From an uncultured Akkermansia sp. (lineage in GTDB: Bacteria; Verrucomicrobiota; Verrucomicrobiia; Verrucomicrobiales; Akkermansiaceae): a stretch of DNA of 13,709 nucleotides. How positions within the stretch are numbered: position 1 is the stretch's first letter; every line of letters starts with the position of its first letter. The notes under the pieces are model-generated. The model searched no databases and was not told the DNA's origin. It worked only from the letters and a program-made list of their open reading frames with translations. Location of the stretch: contig CAAFXA010000502.1 of the NCBI GenBank assembly GCA_900766865.1, forward strand, positions 1 through 13,709. The letters are read 5' to 3'. Position numbers and translations under genes: made by a program. Of the stretch, positions 1-5,945 are shown piece by piece.

Positions 1-517
1 CTCCGCCTTCCTGCAGGCAGTCATAGGCCGCAGGAAGAATCTTGGTGAGGGAAATAAAGGACACATCGCTCACGATAAGCTGTACTTTTTCTCCCAGGTC
101 TTCCGGCGTCATGTAACGGGCGTTAAACTGCTCTTTCACAATGACGCGGGGGTCGTTGCGCAGTTTCCACACAAGCTGATTGGTGCCTACATCCACCGCA
201 TGTACGCGCAAAGCTCCATTCTGCAGCAGGCAGTCTGTGAACCCGCCGGTAGAGGAGCCTATATCCAGACATATCTTACCGTCAGCTTTCACTGGAAATG
301 CCTTGAGTGCTCCTTCCAGCTTGAGGCCGCCGCGGCTCACATATTTTGGCTTATTTTTCACCGTGATGGGCAGGGTATCATCTACTTTGGTGCCCGGTTT
401 GGTGACCGCTTGCCCCTTTACCAGAACTTCACCGGCAATAATGAGGCGCTGGGCCTGTTCGCGCGAGTCGCACAGGCCCAGGGAGGTTACAAGGACATCC
501 AGTCTCTGCTTCGGCAT
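1..517 (-). CDS. tlyA: TlyA family rRNA 2'-O-methyltransferase (partial, C-terminus beyond window)
   Basis: Reading the minus strand from the ATG at 517-515 gives 172 residues that run off the window start, about two thirds of the usual 240-275. An S4 RNA-binding domain covers residues 3 to about 50 (QRLDVLV, then GEVLVKG). The TlyA/FtsJ signature follows: YVSRGGLKL at 59-67, the SAM-binding segment LDIGSSTGGFTD at 84-95, the acidic motif HAVDVG at 106-111 and SDVSFIS at 150-156. Family members methylate ribose 2'-OH groups of cytidines in 16S and 23S rRNA using S-adenosylmethionine; 'hemolysin' is an older name. It is the last visible gene of the osmC operon, starting 16 nt after the lipoprotein stop. 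No Shine-Dalgarno site is visible, so translation may depend on coupling. Family assignment is firm; the exact target nucleotide cannot be read from the sequence. Confidence 0.93.
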   Translation of the reverse strand, partial: MPKQRLDVLVTSLGLCDSREQAQRLIIAGEVLVKGQAVTKPGTKVDDTLPITVKNKPKYVSRGGLKLEGALKAFPVKADGKICLDIGSSTGGFTDCLLQNGALRVHAVDVGTNQLVWKLRNDPRVIVKEQFNARYMTPEDLGEKVQLIVSDVSFISLTKILPAAYDCLQEGG

Positions 518-533
518 ATAAACAGTTGGGATA

Positions 534-1490
534 TCAATAGTTCTCGCGCATCTTCTGCCCGCGGTTCTGGCCGGGCATGACGGGGTAGCGCTTCTTCTGT
601 TCCGGAGTCATCACCGGGCGGGGCTTCGGCACCACAGGCTGCGCCACAGGGCGGGCCTGTGGCATGACCGGTCTGGCTACAGGTGCAGGGGTAGACACCG
701 GCTGCACTGCGGGGCGCTGCACTTTGGCGACGGGCTGCTGCTGTGCTACGACAGGGGCAGCCGCCGGCTTGACAAGAGGCTCCGGCGCCGGCTGCTGTTG
801 TGCAACAACGGGCTTTGGCGCCGGCTTAACCACTGGCATGGGGGCCGGCTGCTGTTTTACAACGGGTTTGGCCTCCGGTTTGGACACGGCTTCGGGAGCA
901 GGCTGCTTCTGGGCCACAACAGGTGCAGGTGCCTGTTCTACGGCCGGTTGCGCTGCTGGTTCCTGTAATTCAGGCGGCAGCGGCGGCATCACAGGTATCA
1001 CAATCTGCGGACGGGAAACGGGTTTGGTCGCAACAGGCGCCGGAGCGGGGGTGGGAGCCGGTGTCACAACGCTGGAAGGTGCTTGCTGCTTCTGGGTAAC
1101 AACAGGCTTGGTAGACTGAGCAACAACGGTTTGCGGCTCAGGTTGCTTCTGTGTTACAACAGGTTTCGGTGCAGGGGGCTGCGGTGTTGTTACCACCTCA
1201 GCTGGCGCCGGTTGCTTCTGGCTTACTGCCGGAACGGGAGCTGTCGGTGCTGCAGGTGCAGGTTCCTGAAGCTCAGCAGGCAACGGAGGAAGAATGGGTG
1301 CCTCTTCAACCTTATTGTAAACAGGTTGCACAGTGGGCTGCACCTGCTGAATAGTGGGTTTGGCCTTCTTTACAACAGACTGGCGTCCATGCACATTGGG
1401 GCGGCCCCAGCCTTCCTCATCAGTGGAAAGACACGATGTAAGTGCCGCCGAGAATGCGGCAAGCCCCGAGAAGAGAATCAGTTTTTTCAT
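534..1490 (-). CDS. Pro/Gln/Val-repeat lipoprotein of unknown function
   Basis: This 318-residue protein begins with a lipoprotein signal peptide: MKK, a hydrophobic stretch 4-16 and a lipobox LTSC at 17-20 with the lipidated Cys at 20. Leu at +2 would fit release to the outer membrane in a Gram-negative cell. Almost all of the mature part, roughly 44-297, is low-complexity and rich in Pro, Ala, Val and Gln. QKQP/QQQP-type motifs recur at about 91, 114, 133, 194, 213, 231 and 250, with 18-19-residue spacing in the second series. PPLPAELQEP at 68-77 returns as PPLPPELQEP at 169-178. The last 25 residues are basic (PEQKKRYPVM onwards). There is no catalytic domain. Such chains usually form extended periplasm-spanning linkers, as in TonB, but no TonB or peptidoglycan-binding domain is seen. 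The start lies 6 nt after the upstream stop and has no Shine-Dalgarno site. The function is not known. Confidence 0.85.
   Translation of the reverse strand: MKKLILFSGLAAFSAALTSCLSTDEEGWGRPNVHGRQSVVKKAKPTIQQVQPTVQPVYNKVEEAPILPPLPAELQEPAPAAPTAPVPAVSQKQPAPAEVVTTPQPPAPKPVVTQKQPEPQTVVAQSTKPVVTQKQQAPSSVVTPAPTPAPAPVATKPVSRPQIVIPVMPPLPPELQEPAAQPAVEQAPAPVVAQKQPAPEAVSKPEAKPVVKQQPAPMPVVKPAPKPVVAQQQPAPEPLVKPAAAPVVAQQQPVAKVQRPAVQPVSTPAPVARPVMPQARPVAQPVVPKPRPVMTPEQKKRYPVMPGQNRGQKMRENY
726..1241 (-). repeat. Imperfect repeats coding Pro/Gln-rich linker
   Basis: Within the lipoprotein gene the DNA is built from degenerate units coding for PVV(A/T)Q(K/Q)QP(A/E)P followed by Val/Pro filler. The units are about 54-57 nt apart in the promoter-distal half. 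A separate block coding PPLP(A/P)ELQEP appears at 1260-1289 and again at 957-986, 303 nt apart, suggesting an older duplication of a larger module. The copies differ at many third positions, so they are not a recent slippage product. Confidence 0.7.
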
Positions 1491-1496
1491 ATAATC

Positions 1497-1952
1497 TTAC
1501 ATGTTGAAAAGTTGTGATGCAAATGTGGCCATTGTAGACCAGGCGTAAAAGACTGTCAGAATCGACATCAGGATGAACGTGCGGTCTTTGGCCATGCGTT
1601 CGTGTTTCTCGTCCGCTCGACCCGGGCGCAGACTGATGAGCATGACCACGATGAAGGCCAGCCAGGTGAATCCGTACACATTCTGCCAGACCGGAGCGCG
1701 GAATAAGGTGGAGCCGAAAAAGAGCGTCAGGCAATAGATGGAATGTGGCAGCACGCTCAGAATCGCAAACTCAGGTCTCAGGCGGCAGCCGGTATAGAGC
1801 CGCATCCAGACAACACCCCAGGCTACGATGATGAACAGGAATACCACCGCCAGCATCAACGCCGATGTGCCCAGCAGACCCGTGAGTAAGGGGCCGCAGC
1901 TCAGCAACACGAATAATGGTATCGCGGCGTAAATGTAATTGAGGCGCTTCAT
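1497..1952 (-). CDS. Hypothetical multi-pass membrane protein
   Basis: This 151-residue protein is very hydrophobic. I count about five possible membrane segments, near residues 5-27, 30-52, 61-82, 91-108 and 125-146. A charged, probably cytoplasmic loop with RPGRADEKHERMAKD lies at about 109-123, which fits the positive-inside rule. No conserved motif or catalytic residue is recognisable. It starts 3 nt after the osmC-family stop, and the lipoprotein gene starts 6 nt after its own stop, so it is almost certainly co-transcribed and perhaps translationally coupled with both. Its position suggests an envelope role, but I do not recognise the family. Confidence 0.8.
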   Translation of the reverse strand: MKRLNYIYAAIPLFVLLSCGPLLTGLLGTSALMLAVVFLFIIVAWGVVWMRLYTGCRLRPEFAILSVLPHSIYCLTLFFGSTLFRAPVWQNVYGFTWLAFIVVMLISLRPGRADEKHERMAKDRTFILMSILTVFYAWSTMATFASQLFNM

Positions 1953-1955
1953 GGT

Positions 1956-2363
1956 TCAGCCTATCCAGTTCCAGGTAATCGGTACCTCAATCTCCGGATG
2001 AAGGCTCAGCATGGCCGGACTACCCAGCACACACTCGCTCAGAGCTGCTTTGTGCGGATTGTCTTCCGGCAGCGTCACGTTTATCGTTGTCTCAATCCTG
2101 GCAATGCGGCGGGGATTTGCACTCATGATTTTGCCAACCTCTATCGTTGTGCCGCGTAAATCCAGATTTTCTTTCTCGGCATATATGCCCATGATGGTTG
2201 CCATACAGGCGGCCATGGCAGAACACATTAAATCAGTCGGTGAGAACGATTCGCCCTTACCATGATTGTCAACAGGTGCGTCTGTGCTCACACAGGCTCC
2301 ACTCGGTCCATGCTGCAATTCACAATGCAGACCGCCATTATATGTCATCTTGCACTTTACCAT
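1956..2363 (-). CDS. OsmC family protein (thiol-dependent peroxidase-like)
   Basis: At 135 residues it has the normal length of the OsmC/Ohr superfamily. The order of elements fits: an N-terminal beta hairpin (MVKCKMTYNGGLHCEL), then GESFSPTDLMCSAMAACMATIMGIYA with cysteines at 47 and 53 in the central helix, the strand INVTLPED and the second cysteine at 111 (ALSECVLGSPAM). Cys53 and Cys111 match the two reactive cysteines that family members use to reduce organic or fatty-acid peroxides in the cytoplasm. The sequence resembles the YhfA-like branch more than Ohr or classical OsmC, so the substrate is uncertain. It is the first gene of the minus-strand operon. The start at 2363 agrees with the family N-terminus and lies directly behind a strong promoter, leaving essentially no leader. 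Confidence 0.9.
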   Translation of the reverse strand: MVKCKMTYNGGLHCELQHGPSGACVSTDAPVDNHGKGESFSPTDLMCSAMAACMATIMGIYAEKENLDLRGTTIEVGKIMSANPRRIARIETTINVTLPEDNPHKAALSECVLGSPAMLSLHPEIEVPITWNWIG

Positions 2364-2369
2364 GCCACC

Positions 2370-2398
2370 ATTCTACATGGGGCAGTCACAGCCGTCAA
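2370..2398 (-). promoter_or_regulatory. Sigma70-like promoter of the osmC operon, predicted leaderless
   Basis: On the minus strand the -35 box is TTGACG (2398-2393), followed by a 17-nt spacer and the -10 box TAGAAT (2375-2370). Each box differs from the consensus at a single position, and the spacing is optimal. Only six bases (GGTGGC) separate the -10 box from the ATG at 2363. Transcription should therefore start at or next to the A of the start codon. There is no room for a ribosome binding site. Confidence 0.75.
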
Positions 2399-2426
2399 GG
2401 TAGAAAAAATGTCTGTATGCGAAAAA

Positions 2427-2450
2427 TCTTCCGCCAGAATGGCAGGAAGA
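2427..2450 (-). terminator. Terminator-like hairpin in the divergent intergenic region
   Basis: Arms TCTTCC and GCCA (2427-2436) pair with TGGC and GGAAGA (2440-2450), with one bulged A at 2444 and a 3-base loop. Read on the minus strand the stem is followed directly by TTTTTC, the layout of an intrinsic terminator; on the plus strand no T-tract follows. The stem is only moderately GC-rich. It lies upstream of the osmC promoter, where no gene needs termination, so it could stop antisense transcription from the exporter side or be chance. Confidence 0.35.
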
Positions 2451-2538
2451 AGATAAATTTACAAGTTCGCATAATACATGTAATGCAAAATTATAATTAC
2501 GTATCATGACAGTGTGCGACAGATAACGTACTTTCAAC

Positions 2539-2566
2539 TTGAAAAGCTGGGAAAAGCTGGTAGTAT
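2539..2566 (+). promoter_or_regulatory. Candidate promoter of the exporter operon
   Basis: TTGAAA (2539-2544) and TAGTAT (2561-2566) are separated by 16 bases and match sigma70 -35 and -10 boxes reasonably well. Transcription would start near 2573, giving a leader of about 5 nt to the ATG at 2578 or 11 nt to the in-frame ATG at 2584. The AGAGGG at 2567-2572 looks like a Shine-Dalgarno site for 2578, but under this promoter it would not be transcribed. Either the promoter lies further upstream or this mRNA is nearly leaderless. Confidence 0.5.
2541..2560 (+). repeat. Exact 10-bp tandem repeat in promoter spacer
   Basis: GAAAAGCTGG occurs twice back to back, ending directly before the proposed -10 box. 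The repeat period is close to one DNA helical turn. Loss or gain of one unit would change the -35/-10 spacing by 10 bp and abolish the promoter as drawn. It could also be a double binding site for a regulator. Confidence 0.6.
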
Positions 2567-2577
2567 AGAGGGCGCGT

Positions 2578-3516
2578 ATGAGCATGGTGATTGCAGAGCA
2601 TTTACACAAGACGTTCGGACGCTTCACGGCTGTGAAGGATGCGACGTTTACGATAAACAAAGGAGAGATTGTGGGCTTTCTCGGGCCGAATGGCGCCGGG
2701 AAAACGACCACGATGAAAATGCTTACCGGCTATTTGCCGCCGACAGCCGGCACTGCCAGCATAGCTGGTTACGACATCCTGGAGAATCCTCTGGAGGCGC
2801 GCCGTCATCTGGGCTACATGCCCGAGAACGTACCGCTCTACGATGACATGCGCGTGCATGAATACCTGGATTACCGCGCCCGCCTCAAAGGCATCTGTGG
2901 CAAATCCGTACGCAGTCAGATTGGCGAAGTTATCGATAAATGTGGTCTGGAGCCCAAGCGCAAGAATCTCATCAGCACGCTTTCCAAAGGTTATCGTCAG
3001 CGTGTAGGACTGGCAGACGCGCTGCTGGGCAACCCGGATTTGCTGATACTGGACGAGCCTACCAATGGTCTGGACCCCAATCAGATACGCCAGATTCGCG
3101 AGCTTATCCGTGCGCTTTCCGAGAACCACACCGTCATACTTTCCACCCACATTCTGCACGAGGTGGAGATGATTTGTAACAAGGTTATCATCATAGATCA
3201 AGGCGAAATCAAAGCGGCCGATACACCTTCTAATCTAACCGGAAATCTGCGCGCAGCAGGTCGCGTAACGATTGAGTTTAAGGGCGATTTGAATACCATT
3301 GTTACAGAGCTGGAGGCTCTGGAGCCCGTGAAGAAAGTGATTGTCGAAGAAAGCGCAGACGACTGGAACCGCCTGATGGTGCGTGCAGAACCGGGTACCG
3401 ACACCCGAGAAAAAGCAGCATCCATCATTGCAGCACACGGATTCCCCATCCGCCACATCTACCGCCACATACCGAGCCTGGAAGATGTGTTTGTGGAAAT
3501 GACACGCCGAGATTAA
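2578..3516 (+). CDS. GldA-type ABC transporter ATP-binding protein
   Basis: This 312-residue cytoplasmic ATPase has Walker A GPNGAGKT at 36-43, signature LSKGYRQ at 135-141, Walker B LLILDEP at 155-161 followed by GLD, and the switch His191 in STHILHE. The Q-loop reads YMPENVPLY, with Glu83 in place of the usual Gln, which is typical of GldA-like proteins. An extra domain of about 90 residues follows the ATPase core, ending SLEDVFVEMTRR as usual in drug/Gld exporters. It should power the permease encoded 30 nt downstream. The start at 2578 is used here; the ATG at 2584 (MVIAEHL) is equally compatible with family alignments. The partners suggest an ABC-2 exporter or envelope machine. Nothing in the window supports gliding motility itself. 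Confidence 0.92.
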   Translation: MSMVIAEHLHKTFGRFTAVKDATFTINKGEIVGFLGPNGAGKTTTMKMLTGYLPPTAGTASIAGYDILENPLEARRHLGYMPENVPLYDDMRVHEYLDYRARLKGICGKSVRSQIGEVIDKCGLEPKRKNLISTLSKGYRQRVGLADALLGNPDLLILDEPTNGLDPNQIRQIRELIRALSENHTVILSTHILHEVEMICNKVIIIDQGEIKAADTPSNLTGNLRAAGRVTIEFKGDLNTIVTELEALEPVKKVIVEESADDWNRLMVRAEPGTDTREKAASIIAAHGFPIRHIYRHIPSLEDVFVEMTRRD

Positions 3517-3546
3517 CATACAAGTCCCCTTCCCGCTTATACTATA

Positions 3547-4368
3547 ATGGATAACGAAACGAACACCATTTCCCGTACCACCAGCAGCCTGTCCACACTC
3601 TGGACAATTTACCGCAAGGAGCTCAAGGGTTACCTCGGTGTACCCTTTGGCTGGGTCATTCTGGGGTGCACCATGGCCCTGCAGGGATTCATTCTGCAGG
3701 CTGTGTTGCAGGTCATGACACACGCTACCGGCAACGGCGTCATGTACCACATGCTGGATAATATGAACTTCTGGTTCTATTTCATCTTCATTTTCCCGCT
3801 TATCACCATGCGCTGCTTTGCGGAGGAAGAGCGCCAGGGTACCCTGGAAGGTTTGCTTACCGCCCCTGTTACCACAACACAGATTGTTCTGGGTAAATAC
3901 TTTGCTGCATATACATTCTACCTGTTGCTCTGGTTACCCATGCTCTTGTACCCCACCGTGAGCCGCATTGGCAACTGGTACACGGAGCTGAGATACGACA
4001 TTCAGCCGGAAGGTGTTATCACCTACATGCTTGCCGACTGGATTGGCCCGTATCTCATCCTTGCCCTTGCCGGTGCCTTCTTCATTGCACTGGGGCTGCT
4101 GTGTTCTGCCATGTCCCGCAGCCAGATTATCGCCGCTATCCTGAGCACCTGCCTTATGATTATGTACTATTTCATGGGGCGCGTGACTGAGCTGTGGGGT
4201 GAATTCCCAGCCGCTCCTGTGTTCCACTATCTCTCCTGCACCGAGCAGATTCGTTCCTTCTCAAGCGGTGTAATCGATACCCGCCCTGTTGTCCTCTATA
4301 TCTCCATGGCCATTTTCACCCTGGCTCTTACCAAGCGCGTAGTGGATTATCGCCGCTGGACCCGCTGA
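3547..4368 (+). CDS. ABC-2 type permease, GldF-like
   Basis: This 273-residue inner-membrane protein has about six membrane segments, near residues 33-55, 74-92, 118-138, 163-187, 192-212 and 246-264. After the second segment comes the ABC-2 permease hallmark EEERQGTLEGLLTAPVT at 93-109, the coupling region that contacts the ATPase. The N-terminus, TIYRKELKGYLGVPFGW, is the typical cytoplasmic amphipathic start of GldF-like proteins. It should form the membrane pore or motor with the upstream ATPase and be assisted by the downstream GldG-like protein. It lies 30 nt after the ATPase stop; the leader is pyrimidine-rich and has no Shine-Dalgarno site. Confidence 0.9.
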   Translation: MDNETNTISRTTSSLSTLWTIYRKELKGYLGVPFGWVILGCTMALQGFILQAVLQVMTHATGNGVMYHMLDNMNFWFYFIFIFPLITMRCFAEEERQGTLEGLLTAPVTTTQIVLGKYFAAYTFYLLLWLPMLLYPTVSRIGNWYTELRYDIQPEGVITYMLADWIGPYLILALAGAFFIALGLLCSAMSRSQIIAAILSTCLMIMYYFMGRVTELWGEFPAAPVFHYLSCTEQIRSFSSGVIDTRPVVLYISMAIFTLALTKRVVDYRRWTR

Positions 4369-4398
4369 ACCTGAACTTAACCCTTCTTCCATACCGAC

Positions 4399-5922
4399 AT
4401 GAGTAAGAAAAACTTCACTGGGCACCCGGATGCACGCCGCCCCAAGGGCAATCCCCTGGCCTGGATTAATCTGCTGCTGCTCTCCATTATCGTACTGGCC
4501 TGCAACTACATAGGTTGCCGCGAATACGCCCGCACGGACCTTTCTGAACAGGAAAGCTACTCTATCTCCGAGCGCACGCTCAATGTGCTGAGCAGTGACC
4601 GCATCCAGAAGCGCGAAACACCCATTCACATCATCTTCGCCTTCCAGCGTACGGCTACCGGCTATGCCCGCATGTACTCCCTGCTGGAGGAATATGTGCG
4701 CCATGGTAATGGCAAAATTGTTGTCGAATGCTTCGACCCGCTCCGCGACCCCAATCGCGCCCGCCAGATATCCCAGATTTACGGCGTAGACTTCGACCAG
4801 AACCTGTGTGTGGTCGATGCCCGCAGCGACAATACAAAGCCCCTGCGTGCCTTTGAAGAAAATCGCAGCGAGCGCAAACATGTGCGTATTCGTCCCGGAG
4901 CTTCCTTCATGAAGTACGAAGTGCTGCCGGATGAAAGCAAGCGCATTGTGGCTCTCATGATGGATGAAGTGCTTTGCTCTGCCATCACCGAAGCTGTGGA
5001 GGGCGAGATGCGCCGCATGTGCGTTGTGGAGGGCAAGGGCGGTGTCTCCCGCGATGACCAGACTCTCCTGGAAACCCTCGGCCTCATTACCGGCTCTCTC
5101 AACATCCAGCTCTCCTGGGTGAACCTGAGCGAGGTGGAGGTGCTGCCGGAAAACGCGGAAGGCCTCATCATCATTTCTCCCCAGACAGATTTCACCGAGG
5201 ACGAAATGCGTATTGTGCGCGAGTTCTGGGAGCGCGATGGTCGCAATTCCATCTATGTGGCGCTGGATCCCACCAACACCAAGCTCCCCATGCTCTACCG
5301 CTTCCTGCGCGAACAGGGTATTCGCCCCAATGCTGACCGCGTGCTGCTGCGCAACCGTAAGCGCGCCTACTACGACATCTCTGCTGTCATGCCCAAGGGG
5401 CTTAACTGCACCAAGGCCTTCTGGAACAATACCACCCAGGTGGACGGTCAGTCCATGTCCCTTACACTCGAGCACGGCGATGAAAACATGGCAGCCATCC
5501 GCAAGCTGACCACCTACCCCCTGCTCCTGAGCACCAATGAGTACTATGGTGAGACCAGTCGCGACCTGGACGCTACGTTCAATCCGCAGGAAGATCTGGA
5601 AGGGCCGCTCTGCCTGCAGGCAGCTGTTACCCGTGGCAACAACAATGCGCCCAACAATCTCTCCACCCTCATCGTGACTGGCAATATCGACATGCTCACC
5701 AAGGAGAATGCACGCAAGGAGCAGACTGACTACCTGCGCTCCATCTGGGCCTGGATGGTACACCGCCCCGAGTACGCCGGTAAGAGTGCCAATCAGGACC
5801 TTACGCTTAAGATTGACCTGAATCGTCACACCCGCAGCGCCGTGGAGCACATCACCCTCATCATCATGCCGGTGCTCACTCTGCTGATAGCCCTGGGCAT
5901 CTGGAATGCCCGCCGCCACTGA
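4399..5922 (+). CDS. GldG-like ABC transporter auxiliary protein
   Basis: This 507-residue protein has a membrane anchor near each end: residues about 20-38, and about 483-502 just before the tail NARRH. After the first anchor comes RTDLSEQESYSIS, which matches the DLTE-x-x-YSLS hallmark of GldG-type proteins, and then a large extracytoplasmic region with mixed alpha/beta segments (IHIIFAF, KIVVECFDP, GLIIISPQ). Family knowledge places such proteins beside ABC-2 permeases, where they probably couple export to periplasmic partners; the biochemical role is not established. VLAC at 32-35 resembles a lipobox, but the position inside a long anchor and the conserved motif after it argue for an uncleaved anchor. 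A pyrimidine-rich 30-nt gap precedes the ATG. Confidence 0.87.
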   Translation: MSKKNFTGHPDARRPKGNPLAWINLLLLSIIVLACNYIGCREYARTDLSEQESYSISERTLNVLSSDRIQKRETPIHIIFAFQRTATGYARMYSLLEEYVRHGNGKIVVECFDPLRDPNRARQISQIYGVDFDQNLCVVDARSDNTKPLRAFEENRSERKHVRIRPGASFMKYEVLPDESKRIVALMMDEVLCSAITEAVEGEMRRMCVVEGKGGVSRDDQTLLETLGLITGSLNIQLSWVNLSEVEVLPENAEGLIIISPQTDFTEDEMRIVREFWERDGRNSIYVALDPTNTKLPMLYRFLREQGIRPNADRVLLRNRKRAYYDISAVMPKGLNCTKAFWNNTTQVDGQSMSLTLEHGDENMAAIRKLTTYPLLLSTNEYYGETSRDLDATFNPQEDLEGPLCLQAAVTRGNNNAPNNLSTLIVTGNIDMLTKENARKEQTDYLRSIWAWMVHRPEYAGKSANQDLTLKIDLNRHTRSAVEHITLIIMPVLTLLIALGIWNARRH

Positions 5923-5945
5923 TTCCCTGCTCTTCGCTACCACCC

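Noticed and set aside
664..1119. A plus-strand frame coding Gly/Thr/Cys-rich repeats
   Set aside because: It is the complement of the Pro/Gln repeats of the lipoprotein, whose signal peptide and operon spacing show that the minus strand is coding.
3543..3548. A perfect TATAAT before the permease gene
   Set aside because: It overlaps the ATG, so transcription from it would begin inside the gene, and no -35 box lies at 16-18 bp upstream.
4492..4506. VLAC as a lipobox in the GldG-like protein
   Set aside because: It lies inside a long hydrophobic anchor after a 19-residue basic head, and the family-conserved DLSE...YSIS motif follows at the usual distance for an uncleaved anchor.
4261..5943. 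A 560-codon open frame on the minus strand
   Set aside because: It is entirely antisense to the permease end and the GldG-like gene, which have clear family motifs; the minus frame shows none and arises from codon bias.
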